From positions 1 through 19,793 of the forward strand of contig CALEFF010000038.1 of assembly GCA_937876865.1 (NCBI GenBank): a stretch of DNA of 19,793 nt. The letters are read 5' to 3'. This document shows positions 1 through 6,639 of this stretch, piece by piece. This DNA comes from an uncultured Bacteroidales bacterium (GTDB lineage: Bacteria > Bacteroidota > Bacteroidia > Bacteroidales > P3). Position 1 is the stretch's first letter. Each line of letters starts with the position of its first letter. The notes below the pieces were generated by a model. The model saw nothing but the letters and a program-made list of their open reading frames with translations. It made no database searches and was not told where the DNA came from. Made by a program: the position numbers and the translations under genes.

Positions 1-50
1 TTGTTTCGTTTGGTTTTTAGTACTAAAAAAATTGTGAAAATTTTCGTTTG

Positions 51-58
51 CAAAAATA
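51..58 (-). promoter_or_regulatory. possible -7 box for a leftward gene off the window
   Basis: Read on the minus strand this is TATTTTTG, which fits the Bacteroidota -7 consensus TAnnTTTG. I see no matching TTTG -33 element at the usual 19-21 base spacing. If real, it would drive a gene starting left of position 1, divergent from the AraC-type regulator. In such AT-rich DNA a chance match is quite possible. Confidence 0.25.
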
Positions 59-97
59 TAGTAAAAAAATTGTATTTTTTTGACATTTCCCAATGAC

Positions 98-157
98 TTT
101 TTTTCATTTTATTATAGTGTTTATCATTTTACGAGGTTTTTTTTTCATTTTATTATA
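98..157. repeat. 19-base direct repeat pair upstream of the AraC-type gene
   Basis: The 19-mer TTTTTTTCATTTTATTATA occurs exactly at 98-116 and again at 139-157, 41 bases apart, roughly four helical turns. It lies upstream of the predicted -7 box at 189-196. AraC-family proteins commonly bind direct repeats, so this is a candidate binding site for the downstream regulator. The low complexity of the DNA weakens that reading. Confidence 0.4.
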
Positions 158-188
158 TGCTTTAAGTATTGAGAACGTTTTTTTTGTT

Positions 189-196
189 TATATTTG
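189..196 (+). promoter_or_regulatory. -7 box for the AraC-type regulator
   Basis: TATATTTG matches the Bacteroidota -7 consensus TAnnTTTG exactly and lies 27 bases before the ATG at 224. No good TTTG -33 element is seen 19-21 bases upstream, so the promoter may be weak or activator-dependent. Confidence 0.5.
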
Positions 197-223
197 CAAT
201 AGTTTAATTTTAACAAATTCGTT

Positions 224-1102
224 ATGATTAGAAAGACTCCTATTTTTGATTGGGAAAAAGTATTTGATGAAACAAAGGAAGAATGTAAAATTGGTTACGA
301 TTTCTTAACATCAAATGATATTAACATACTTTACAATAAAGAAAAACGCCTGCAAACTAATTATTATATAGATGTTTTTATTAACAAAGGGAATATCGTT
401 ATTGAAATTGATATGAAAGAATACCTTCTTGATTCCCCTTCTTCTATACTTATGCAACCGGGTAATTCTTTTCAGATTATATCTTTTAGTTCTGATTTAT
501 CCATTAACATATTCGTTGCATCTAAACATATCAGAAATCATTTCTTAGATAGTTTTGGGACAAGTGTCTCTTTGCATAATAGTATCAGATTAAAGTGTTA
601 TTCTCATTTTAACAAAAAGGAGGCTGATGTTATGATGCATTTTGTAAATGAATTAAATGAAGTTATTGCTCAGACCGACAATCCTTTTCGCTTAAATGTT
701 GTTCAGCATTTGAATACTGCTTATTATTATCGCTATTTCTATTCTTTATTTTCTAATTTGAAAACAAATAGCAAGAATATTAGCGATAGATTTTTTCAAT
801 TATTAGAGGAAAATTTCATTAACAAGCAAGATGTAGAATTTTATGCTGATTGTTTTTCTTTTTCAAAGGGTTATTTTGAGACTACGATAAAAAACGCAAC
901 GGGACGTTCTTTTAAATCTTGGCTTGATGAAAAATTAATCTCGGAAGCGAAACGATTATTAACTGAAAGCGAAAATTCAATTGATTATGTTGCAGAGTTT
1001 TTAGGTTTTAATTCGCAAAGTAATTTTAGTAGATTTTTTAAACGTATGACAAACCTTTCGCCTATTGAATTTAGAAAAGGTAAAAATAAATCGGAACTAT
1101 AA
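224..1102 (+). CDS. AraC-family transcriptional regulator
   Basis: A 292-residue DNA-binding regulator. The C-terminal 100 residues are a double helix-turn-helix of the AraC/XylS type: the first HTH lies around residues 203-222 and the second around 252-273, followed by the family hallmark region with GFNSQSNFSRFFKR and SPIEFR (about 261-285). The N-terminal 180 residues do not resemble a sugar-binding cupin I can name; this half probably senses a ligand or dimerises. The gene stands alone, convergent with the rubrerythrin gene, with a -7 box at 189-196 and a direct repeat pair at 98-157 that could be its own binding site. Its codons are T-rich, unlike the A-rich codons of the efflux operon. 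The target genes cannot be read from this window. Confidence 0.9.
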   Translation: MIRKTPIFDWEKVFDETKEECKIGYDFLTSNDINILYNKEKRLQTNYYIDVFINKGNIVIEIDMKEYLLDSPSSILMQPGNSFQIISFSSDLSINIFVASKHIRNHFLDSFGTSVSLHNSIRLKCYSHFNKKEADVMMHFVNELNEVIAQTDNPFRLNVVQHLNTAYYYRYFYSLFSNLKTNSKNISDRFFQLLEENFINKQDVEFYADCFSFSKGYFETTIKNATGRSFKSWLDEKLISEAKRLLTESENSIDYVAEFLGFNSQSNFSRFFKRMTNLSPIEFRKGKNKSEL

Positions 1103-1131
1103 ATTACGTTTTTTATTTCTTTGATTTTTAA

Positions 1132-1173
1132 AAAAAAGTCTTTGAAAAAAAATTTTTTTTCAAAGACTTTTTT
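1132..1173. terminator. bidirectional terminator between convergent genes
   Basis: A perfect 42-base palindrome with two 21-base arms and no unpaired loop bases in the strict alignment. The core is AAAGTCTTTG paired with CAAAGACTTT, flanked by A and T runs. It lies between the convergent AraC-type and rubrerythrin genes and has a U-tract in both readings, so it can end both transcripts. Confidence 0.85.
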
Positions 1174-1205
1174 ATTTTTTTCTTTGTTTTATTTTCAGAA
1201 GTATT

Positions 1206-1760
1206 TTACTTCTTAAAATATCTGTTGTAAAGGCCTTCAAATCCTTTACCATGACGTGCTTCGTCTTTTGCCATTTCGTGTACAGTGTCGTGAATAGCGT
1301 CTAAATCTCTTGCCTTTGCAATTTTTGCTATACGATACTTGTCAGAACATGCTCCTGCTTCTGCTGCCATTCTTTTTTCTAAGTTTGTTTTTGTATCCCA
1401 AACAACATCTCCTAATAATTCTGCAAATTTTGCTGCGTGTTCTGCTTCTTCCCAAGCGTAACGTTTGAATGCTTCTGCTATTTCAGGGTAGCCTTCTCTA
1501 TCAGCTTGACGGCTCATTGCAAGATACATTCCAACTTCTGTGCATTCGCCATTGAAGTGTGAATTCAAATCTTTTATCATTTCTTCGTCTAAGCCTTTTG
1601 CAACGCCTATTATATGTTCTGTTTCAAATTGTAATGCTTCTGTATTTTGTTCTAATTCTTTAAATTTAGAAGCTGGTACTTTACATTGTGGGCATGCTTC
1701 TGGTGGGTTAGCTCCTTCGTGTACGTATCCACATACTGTACAAATCCATTTCTTTTGCAT
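1206..1760 (-). CDS. rubrerythrin with N-terminal rubredoxin domain (reverse rubrerythrin)
   Basis: A cytoplasmic non-heme diiron peroxidase of 184 residues that reduces hydrogen peroxide and protects anaerobes from oxidative stress. Residues 1-37 form a rubredoxin-like Fe(SCys)4 site with C7-x-x-C10 and C23-x-x-C26. Residues about 50-182 form the ferritin-like four-helix bundle, with carboxylate ligands in GECTE (E72, E75), the E-x-x-H pair in EEAEH (to H108) and DEARH (E167, H170). The classical protein has the rubredoxin at the C-terminus; here it comes first, the arrangement called reverse rubrerythrin. A minus-strand TAAATTTG box at 1800-1807 is the likely promoter, giving a leader of about 30 bases. 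The gene is monocistronic and ends at the shared hairpin at 1132-1173. No PerR or OxyR site could be recognised. Confidence 0.95.
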   Translation of the reverse strand: MQKKWICTVCGYVHEGANPPEACPQCKVPASKFKELEQNTEALQFETEHIIGVAKGLDEEMIKDLNSHFNGECTEVGMYLAMSRQADREGYPEIAEAFKRYAWEEAEHAAKFAELLGDVVWDTKTNLEKRMAAEAGACSDKYRIAKIAKARDLDAIHDTVHEMAKDEARHGKGFEGLYNRYFKK

Positions 1761-1799
1761 AATCTTATGTTTTTTTAGTTTAACTTTATTTTATCAATG

Positions 1800-1807
1800 C
1801 AAATTTA
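1800..1807 (-). promoter_or_regulatory. -7 box for rubrerythrin
   Basis: On the minus strand this reads TAAATTTG, matching TAnnTTTG, about 40 bases upstream of the rubrerythrin ATG at 1760. The best -33 candidate is a TTTA at 1824-1827, with a short 16-base spacer, so only the -7 element is convincing. Confidence 0.5.
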
Positions 1808-1885
1808 ATTGCTTTTTTTATATTAAACTATTTTTTTAAAGAAATATTTTATTGAATCAAATAATTATTTTTCTAAATGTGCAAC

Positions 1886-1918
1886 AAAAAAAGGTGATTG
1901 AAAGATTCAATCACCTTT
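1886..1918 (-). terminator. terminator for tRNA-Arg
   Basis: A 13-base-pair stem (1890-1902 with 1906-1918, core GGTGATTG/CAATCACC) with a three-base loop. On the minus strand it is followed by a run of T, the complement of the A run at 1886-1892. It begins directly after the mature 3' end of the tRNA, and probably also ends transcripts read through from the GNAT operon. Confidence 0.85.
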
Positions 1919-1919
1919 G

Positions 1920-1993
1920 TGACCACGGCAGGATTCAAACCTGCAACCTCCTGAGCCGTAATCAGGGACTCTATTCAGTTAAGCTACGTGGCC
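1920..1993 (-). tRNA. tRNA-Arg (anticodon ACG)
   Basis: The minus strand folds into a complete 74-base cloverleaf. The acceptor arms GGCCACG and CGTGGTC pair in all seven positions, one of them G-T. The D stem GCTT/GAGT is weak, with two G-T pairs. The anticodon stem CCTGA/TCAGG closes the loop TTACGGC, giving anticodon ACG (decoded as ICG after deamination, reading CGU, CGC and CGA). The T stem GCAGG/CCTGC closes TTTGAAT. The discriminator base is A, and the 3' CCA is not encoded. A consensus promoter (2010-2040) and a terminator (1886-1918) flank it. Confidence 0.96.
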
Positions 1994-2009
1994 TTGCGTT
2001 TTGCGTGTG

Positions 2010-2040
2010 CAAAGGTAGGTGTTTTTTTTGTTCTACCAAA
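2010..2040 (-). promoter_or_regulatory. consensus Bacteroidota promoter for tRNA-Arg
   Basis: On the minus strand a TTTG -33 element (2037-2040) is separated by exactly 19 bases from TACCTTTG (2010-2017), which fits TTTG-N19-TAnnTTTG. Transcription should begin around 2003, about ten bases before the mature tRNA 5' end at 1993. The -33 element lies inside the last codons of the GNAT gene. Confidence 0.8.
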
Positions 2041-2563
2041 ATTTTTCATAGACTTTTTTTTCTATAATGCTAACAACCTCATCGTATTTAGTCTTATTTA
2101 TAGGCTTTTGCGTGTTTGCCATAATGTGCATTTTAATTCTCTCCTCTCCCTTGCGATATGGTGGTTGAAAGTAAGGATAAGGCTGTATTGAAAAAGAATT
2201 TCGTTGATAAAAATCTATTCTTCTTTTTGACAATTCATCTCTTGGCAATTCTACTTCTAAGACTATAAGTTTGTTTTGAGTGTTTAATTGTTCTAAAACT
2301 TTGCTTGCAATTTTTCTATTACGATATTGCTCGCTTACTGCAAGATGTTCTATGTATAAAAAGTCGTTAAAATCCCAATAATTAAAGATTCCAACCATTG
2401 TTTCGTTGTCGTAAATTAGGTTTAGGCTTAATAAATCTGTTTTGTAAATGTCTAAAACCAACGAAAATTCTCTTCTTTCTTCTATTGGAAAGCTTTTCTC
2501 GTATAGGTCTTTGGAAAATTGTATCTCTTCTGGATTTTGAGATAGTTTTTTTATGGTAATCAT
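2033..2563 (-). CDS. GNAT-family N-acetyltransferase
   Basis: A 176-residue protein of the GCN5-related acetyltransferase fold, transferring an acetyl group from acetyl-CoA to an unknown amine. The acetyl-CoA-binding motif A is visible at about residues 70-92: a beta strand (YIEHLAV) followed by SEQYRNRKIASKVL, a variant of the usual Q/R-x-x-G-x-G/A loop. RRIDFYQRNSF (114-124) is the typical motif B helix and turn. The substrate cannot be predicted. It is the last gene of a leftward operon, 9 bases after the sigma factor. No terminator separates it from tRNA-Arg, whose promoter overlaps its end. Confidence 0.85.
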   Translation of the reverse strand: MITIKKLSQNPEEIQFSKDLYEKSFPIEERREFSLVLDIYKTDLLSLNLIYDNETMVGIFNYWDFNDFLYIEHLAVSEQYRNRKIASKVLEQLNTQNKLIVLEVELPRDELSKRRIDFYQRNSFSIQPYPYFQPPYRKGEERIKMHIMANTQKPINKTKYDEVVSIIEKKVYEKFW

Positions 2564-2572
2564 TTCTTTTTA

Positions 2573-3154
2573 TTAAAAAGCAGAATTATCTTTCACAAGA
2601 TTGTATAGAAATTCTCTTGCTCTAAAAAGTTTTGCCTTTACTGTACCTATTGGTAAGGAAAGTTCTTGTGCTATTTCTTCGTATGATTTTTCTTCAAAAT
2701 AGCGTTTTTCTATAAGAACTTTATAGTGTGGTTTCAATTTATTTATAACCTCTCTTAATACTTCGTGCTTTTGTTGTTCTATTACTTTGTCTTCTGGATT
2801 TTTTATTTGAGAAACAACATTTAATTCTCCTTCTTCTTGATCCATAGAAATGGTTTGAAGACGTTTTTTCCTCTTATAATCTATGTAATTATTGGTTGCA
2901 ATTCTAAAAAGCCAAGTACTGAAAGCAAAGTCAGGGGTATATTTATCAATAGATTTAAATGCTTTACCAAAAGCCTCTATTGTAAGGTCGTCAGCCTCTA
3001 TTGTATTGTTTGTCATCTTTAAAAGCATGAAATAAAGTGGTTCTTTGTAAAATTCCATCAATTGAGTATAGGCTCTTTGATCCCCTTTCTCTCTTGCCTT
3101 ACAAATAAGTTCGTAATCTCTCTTTGCTTTTTCTGTTGAAGTTACTATCTCCAT
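2573..3154 (-). CDS. ECF-type sigma-70 family RNA polymerase sigma factor
   Basis: A 193-residue alternative sigma factor of the extracytoplasmic-function type, directing core RNA polymerase to a specific promoter set. Sigma region 2 spans about residues 26-97, including the -10 recognition helix with FSTWLFRIATNNYIDYKRKK. Region 4 spans about 135-187, with the helix-turn-helix SYEEIAQELSLPIGTVKAKL (157-176) that reads the -35 element. Regions 1 and 3 are absent, as expected for this class. The gene overlaps the 3' end of the upstream glycosyltransferase gene by 10 bases and is followed after 9 bases by the GNAT gene, so the three are co-transcribed. There is no adjacent anti-sigma factor or SusC/FecR-type partner, so how its activity is controlled is unclear. 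Confidence 0.93.
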   Translation of the reverse strand: MEIVTSTEKAKRDYELICKAREKGDQRAYTQLMEFYKEPLYFMLLKMTNNTIEADDLTIEAFGKAFKSIDKYTPDFAFSTWLFRIATNNYIDYKRKKRLQTISMDQEEGELNVVSQIKNPEDKVIEQQKHEVLREVINKLKPHYKVLIEKRYFEEKSYEEIAQELSLPIGTVKAKLFRAREFLYNLVKDNSAF

Positions 3155-4329
3155 TTGCTTTTCTTTGTTGTTGCAACTCTTAATTCCAAAAAGAAATTAA
3201 GAATCATTTGATAAATTTCCAAAATCGGTGCAAATATAAATAATTTTTTTATTCTAAGCTTCTTAAATGCTTTGTAATAAACAAATATTTGAAGAATAAA
3301 CTTTAATAAAAGAGCCAAAACCATATACGGCCATGGTATTCCAATAAAAAATAACGTTGCAATACAAAGATAAAACATAAAAGTAGAGAAAGGAAGCACA
3401 CTTAAAAGAAATCTATGTGAGGTTTTAAAGTGCTTTTTGGAAATAATGTTACTCTTTTTTGCCTTAATCCAATCTTTATATTTGCGAAAAGAATCATATT
3501 TTACAAAAGAAGGATTTGTTAAAACAATAGATGTATTTTTGCTATTAGTGATTTGATTTATAAACATATCATCATCTCCCGCTGAAAGATTATAATGCTT
3601 TATAAATCCTCCAACTTTATAGAACAAACTCTTTTTATATGCTAAATTATAGCCTTCTCCCATATATGGATTTTTACATAAGGCAAATGAAAGATAGTTC
3701 ATTGATCTTATTGCGTGATCATAACATATCAATTTATTGAGTAGCCCTTTTTTATTTTCAACACAAGCATAACCTAATACAATTTCTTTATCTTTTCCAA
3801 AGCCTGATGCAATGTATTTCAACCAATCAAAAGAATTAGGCTTACAATCAGCTTTTGTAAGCACCAAATGCTCATATTTTGCAGACTTTATTCCAAGTGA
3901 TATTGGGAATTTTTGTCCTTGAAACTTATTTACATTTTCCACAATGTTTACTACCCTTAAATGACGGTAAATTGCAGAGAGACCTTTTAACACATACTCT
4001 GTTTCATCGGTTGAAGCATCGTTTACAACTATTACTTCAAAAGTTGGATAATCTTGTTCAAGAATTTCTATTAACTTATTCTTAATATTATATTCATCAT
4101 TTTTTACTGCTATAATAACCGAAATCGGTGGTAATTCATCGTTTTCTTTTAATTCAACGGTAAAATGTTTTTTAAAAGCTATCTTTCCATAAACTATTAA
4201 GTAATATAGTATCTGAATCAGCAAAAATAAGGCCGTACAACCCAAAATAACCAAATTTAAAATGGTCAATGAAAATCCTAAATTCATCATTTTTTTAATT
4301 ATTTTTTGGCAAAAATATTCTTTATTCAA
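3145..4329 (-). CDS. membrane-anchored family 2 glycosyltransferase
   Basis: A GT-A fold glycosyltransferase that transfers a sugar from a nucleotide donor at the inner membrane, probably for surface polysaccharide or glycolipid. It has a membrane helix near residues 20-48, the GT2 domain from about 68 (PPISVIIAVKN, then VVNDAST at 101-107), the acceptor region GEGYNLA (224-230), the acidic GDDD motif (251-254) with the likely catalytic base, and two or three C-terminal membrane segments (about 308-330, 333-352 and 362-382). The donor metal site, usually D-x-D, reads TKAD (158-161), with lysine for the first Asp. The longest frame starts at 4329, but a TATTTTTG promoter box lies inside it at 4310-4317, so the ATG at 4290 (residue 14) or 4287 is the likelier start, giving 380-381 residues. 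First gene of the operon with the sigma factor and GNAT. Confidence 0.88.
   Translation of the reverse strand: MNKEYFCQKIIKKMMNLGFSLTILNLVILGCTALFLLIQILYYLIVYGKIAFKKHFTVELKENDELPPISVIIAVKNDEYNIKNKLIEILEQDYPTFEVIVVNDASTDETEYVLKGLSAIYRHLRVVNIVENVNKFQGQKFPISLGIKSAKYEHLVLTKADCKPNSFDWLKYIASGFGKDKEIVLGYACVENKKGLLNKLICYDHAIRSMNYLSFALCKNPYMGEGYNLAYKKSLFYKVGGFIKHYNLSAGDDDMFINQITNSKNTSIVLTNPSFVKYDSFRKYKDWIKAKKSNIISKKHFKTSHRFLLSVLPFSTFMFYLCIATLFFIGIPWPYMVLALLLKFILQIFVYYKAFKKLRIKKLFIFAPILEIYQMILNFFLELRVATTKKSKWR
4310..4317 (-). promoter_or_regulatory. -7 box for the glycosyltransferase operon
   Basis: Minus-strand TATTTTTG fits TAnnTTTG and lies 20 bases before the ATG at 4290, the preferred glycosyltransferase start. 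No TTTG -33 is visible at the right distance. Confidence 0.45.
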
Positions 4330-4339
4330 GTTTTAGAGT

Positions 4340-4347
4340 TATTTTTG
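4340..4347 (+). promoter_or_regulatory. -7 box for the tgt operon
   Basis: TATTTTTG fits TAnnTTTG and ends 39 bases before the tgt ATG at 4387. The closest upstream TTTG (4305-4308) is too far to be a normal -33. It lies back to back with the glycosyltransferase box at 4310-4317. Confidence 0.45.
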
Positions 4348-4386
4348 TAAATTATTTTTTTAACGTTTTTTGTTAATAACTTAGCA

Positions 4387-5517
4387 ATGAAGTTTACAGT
4401 AAACTATAATTCAAAAGATTGCAATGCAAGAGCAGGTGTTATAAAAACAGATCACGGAGATATTTTAACACCTATTTTCATGCCTGTTGGCACTCTTGGA
4501 AGCGTAAAAGGAGTTGGAAGTGATATTTTAAACAACGATATAAAGGCTCAAATCATTTTAGGAAATACTTATCATCTTTATTTGAGACCAGGACTTGATA
4601 TAATAAAACAAGCTGGTGGTATTCAAAAATTCAATTCTTGGAACAAACCTATGCTGACCGATAGTGGTGGTTTTCAAGTTTATTCTTTGGGAGATAGACG
4701 TAAAATCACGGAAGAGGGTTGTATTTTCCGCTCTCATATTGATGGTTCTAAACATACATTCACGCCAGAAAAGGTTATGGATATAGAAAGGACTATTGGT
4801 GCTGATATAATTATGGCTTTTGATGAATGCACTCCCTATCCTTGTGATTATGATTATGCAAAAAAATCATTAGGACTTACACATCGTTGGTTAAAACGTT
4901 GTGTTGATAGATTCAATGAAACAGAAAATGTGTACAATTACTCACAAGCACTATTTCCTATTGTTCAGGGTAGCACATATAAAGATTTAAGAAAACAATC
5001 TTGCGAATATGTTGCATCTTTTGAGTGTGAGGGCAATGCCATTGGAGGACTTGCTGTTGGTGAACCTGCGGAAGTGATGTATGAACTCACTGACTTGTGC
5101 TGTTCTTTATTACCAAAAGACAAGCCTCGCTATCTTATGGGAGTGGGAACTCCTGTAAATTTATTAGAATCTATTGCTTTGGGGGTAGATATGTTTGATT
5201 GTGTGATGCCAACTCGTAACGGAAGAAACGCTATGCTCTTTACAATGGAGGGAATAATGAATATGAAAAACAAAAAGTGGGCGGATGATTTTTCTCTCTT
5301 AGACGAAAACGGCACTTCCTTTGTTGATAAACTTTACACTAAGGCATATCTTCGTCATTTGTTTATTTCGCAAGAATTATTGGCACTTCAAATTGCAAGT
5401 ATTCATAACTTAGCGTTCTATCTTGAACTAATGCGTCAAGCAAGAGAACATATAATTGAAGGAGATTTTCTTGCTTGGAAGAATATCATGATCAAAAAAT
5501 TATCTAATCGCTTATAG
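4387..5517 (+). CDS. tgt: tRNA-guanine transglycosylase (queuine tRNA-ribosyltransferase)
   Basis: Exchanges guanine 34 for the queuosine precursor preQ1 in tRNAs with a GUN anticodon (Asp, Asn, His, Tyr). At 376 residues it has the length usual for bacterial Tgt. Visible family motifs: GNTYHL (59-64), TDSGGFQV (91-98) with the active-site Asp92, MAFDEC (143-148), PIVQG (191-195), GGLAVGE (220-226), and DMFDCVMPTRNGR (268-280) carrying the nucleophilic aspartate and the RNA-binding arginines. The zinc site, normally three cysteines then a histidine, is incomplete: residues 296-325 contain no cysteine, although SIHN keeps His340. From memory, Bacteroides homologues share this loss, so it may be a lineage trait. 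First gene of the operon running to 9950; its stop codon abuts the next ATG. Confidence 0.96.
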   Translation: MKFTVNYNSKDCNARAGVIKTDHGDILTPIFMPVGTLGSVKGVGSDILNNDIKAQIILGNTYHLYLRPGLDIIKQAGGIQKFNSWNKPMLTDSGGFQVYSLGDRRKITEEGCIFRSHIDGSKHTFTPEKVMDIERTIGADIIMAFDECTPYPCDYDYAKKSLGLTHRWLKRCVDRFNETENVYNYSQALFPIVQGSTYKDLRKQSCEYVASFECEGNAIGGLAVGEPAEVMYELTDLCCSLLPKDKPRYLMGVGTPVNLLESIALGVDMFDCVMPTRNGRNAMLFTMEGIMNMKNKKWADDFSLLDENGTSFVDKLYTKAYLRHLFISQELLALQIASIHNLAFYLELMRQAREHIIEGDFLAWKNIMIKKLSNRL

Positions 5518-6624
5518 ATGAAATTAGGCAAGAAAAAATATGGACCTTTCTCCATTTTAGATATTTATATAATTAAGAAATTATTACTAACTTTCTTTTT
5601 AGCAATATTTCTAATTATTATGATTGCTATTATCTTTGATTTAAGCGAACGCTTAGATGATTTCATTTCTAATAACGCTCCAATCAAAGGTCTAATTTTT
5701 GATTACTATCTAAATTTCATTCCTCATTTTGCTAATTTATTTGGACATCTTTTCTTCTTTATTGCAGTTGTTTTTGTATGTTCTAAATTGGCATCTAATA
5801 CTGAAATAATCGCTATTCTAAGTAGTGGAATTAGTTTTAAGCGAATGTTAAGACCTTTTGTTATAACTGCAGTTTTTGTTGGTCTTGTCAATCTTTGGCT
5901 GAGTAATGTTTTAATTCCGAAAGTTAATATACCAAGATTAGAATTTGAGAAAGTGTATTATAGAAATCCTTATAGCAATCAACTCTATAACATTCACTTG
6001 CAACCAAAAATAGGAGAACAAGTTTATGTACAACATTTCAGTAACAAAACCAATACCGCATATAAGTTCACACAAGAAATAATAAAAGAAGGACAAATAA
6101 TAAAAAAAACCTATGCCGACCAAATAGTATTTGATTCCTCTAAGATGGATTGGATTATGTTTAACTACCACATTAGAAATATAAAGGATAAGGAAGAAAA
6201 AATAGAGAGGGGTGAACAAAAACACATAGATATTGGTATTTTACCAAATGAATTCAATCTAAATCAAATTAAAGTAGAAGTATTAAACTATGAACAATTA
6301 AACGAATCAATAGCAAGAGAAGAAATAAAAGGCAATAGCGTAGTAACAGAACTTAAAATAGAAAAATATCAAAGACTATTAAATCCTTTTGCCTATATTA
6401 TACTAACTATTATTGGTGTTGCGTTATCTTCTCATAAAAAAAGAGGAGGAATTGGTCTTAATTTGGCAATAGGAATTATTTTAGCATTTAGTTTAATTAT
6501 GATGATGAAACTTACAAACGTATTTGCTACAAATAGTTCCTTATCTCCATTTTTCGCAACCGCAGTTCCGCTAATTATTTACGCTATTATCGCATTTATT
6601 TTAGTAAAAAGCACACCTAAATAA
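5518..6624 (+). CDS. LptF/LptG-family lipopolysaccharide export permease
   Basis: An inner-membrane permease of the YjgP/YjgQ family. Two such subunits with the LptB ATPase extract lipopolysaccharide from the inner membrane and pass it to the Lpt bridge. The 368 residues show three N-terminal membrane helices (about 22-40, 65-87 and 112-132), a large periplasmic jellyroll-type region (about 133-285), and three C-terminal helices (about 291-303, 313-331 and 344-364). The cytoplasmic coupling segment SNTEIIAILSSGISFKRMLR (93-112) between helices 2 and 3 is the clearest family signature. Whether it acts as LptF or LptG cannot be decided. The ATG follows the tgt stop with no gap, indicating co-transcription and possibly translational coupling; the next gene follows after 15 bases. 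Confidence 0.9.
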   Translation: MKLGKKKYGPFSILDIYIIKKLLLTFFLAIFLIIMIAIIFDLSERLDDFISNNAPIKGLIFDYYLNFIPHFANLFGHLFFFIAVVFVCSKLASNTEIIAILSSGISFKRMLRPFVITAVFVGLVNLWLSNVLIPKVNIPRLEFEKVYYRNPYSNQLYNIHLQPKIGEQVYVQHFSNKTNTAYKFTQEIIKEGQIIKKTYADQIVFDSSKMDWIMFNYHIRNIKDKEEKIERGEQKHIDIGILPNEFNLNQIKVEVLNYEQLNESIAREEIKGNSVVTELKIEKYQRLLNPFAYIILTIIGVALSSHKKRGGIGLNLAIGIILAFSLIMMMKLTNVFATNSSLSPFFATAVPLIIYAIIAFILVKSTPK

Positions 6625-6639
6625 AACAAAAAGAAGATT

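Noticed and set aside
1540..1839. A plus-strand frame of 99 codons
   Set aside because: It is antisense to the well-supported rubrerythrin gene and runs into its promoter region.
1852..2191. Two small plus-strand frames
   Set aside because: They cross the tRNA-Arg gene and the end of the GNAT gene in antisense; no protein signature.
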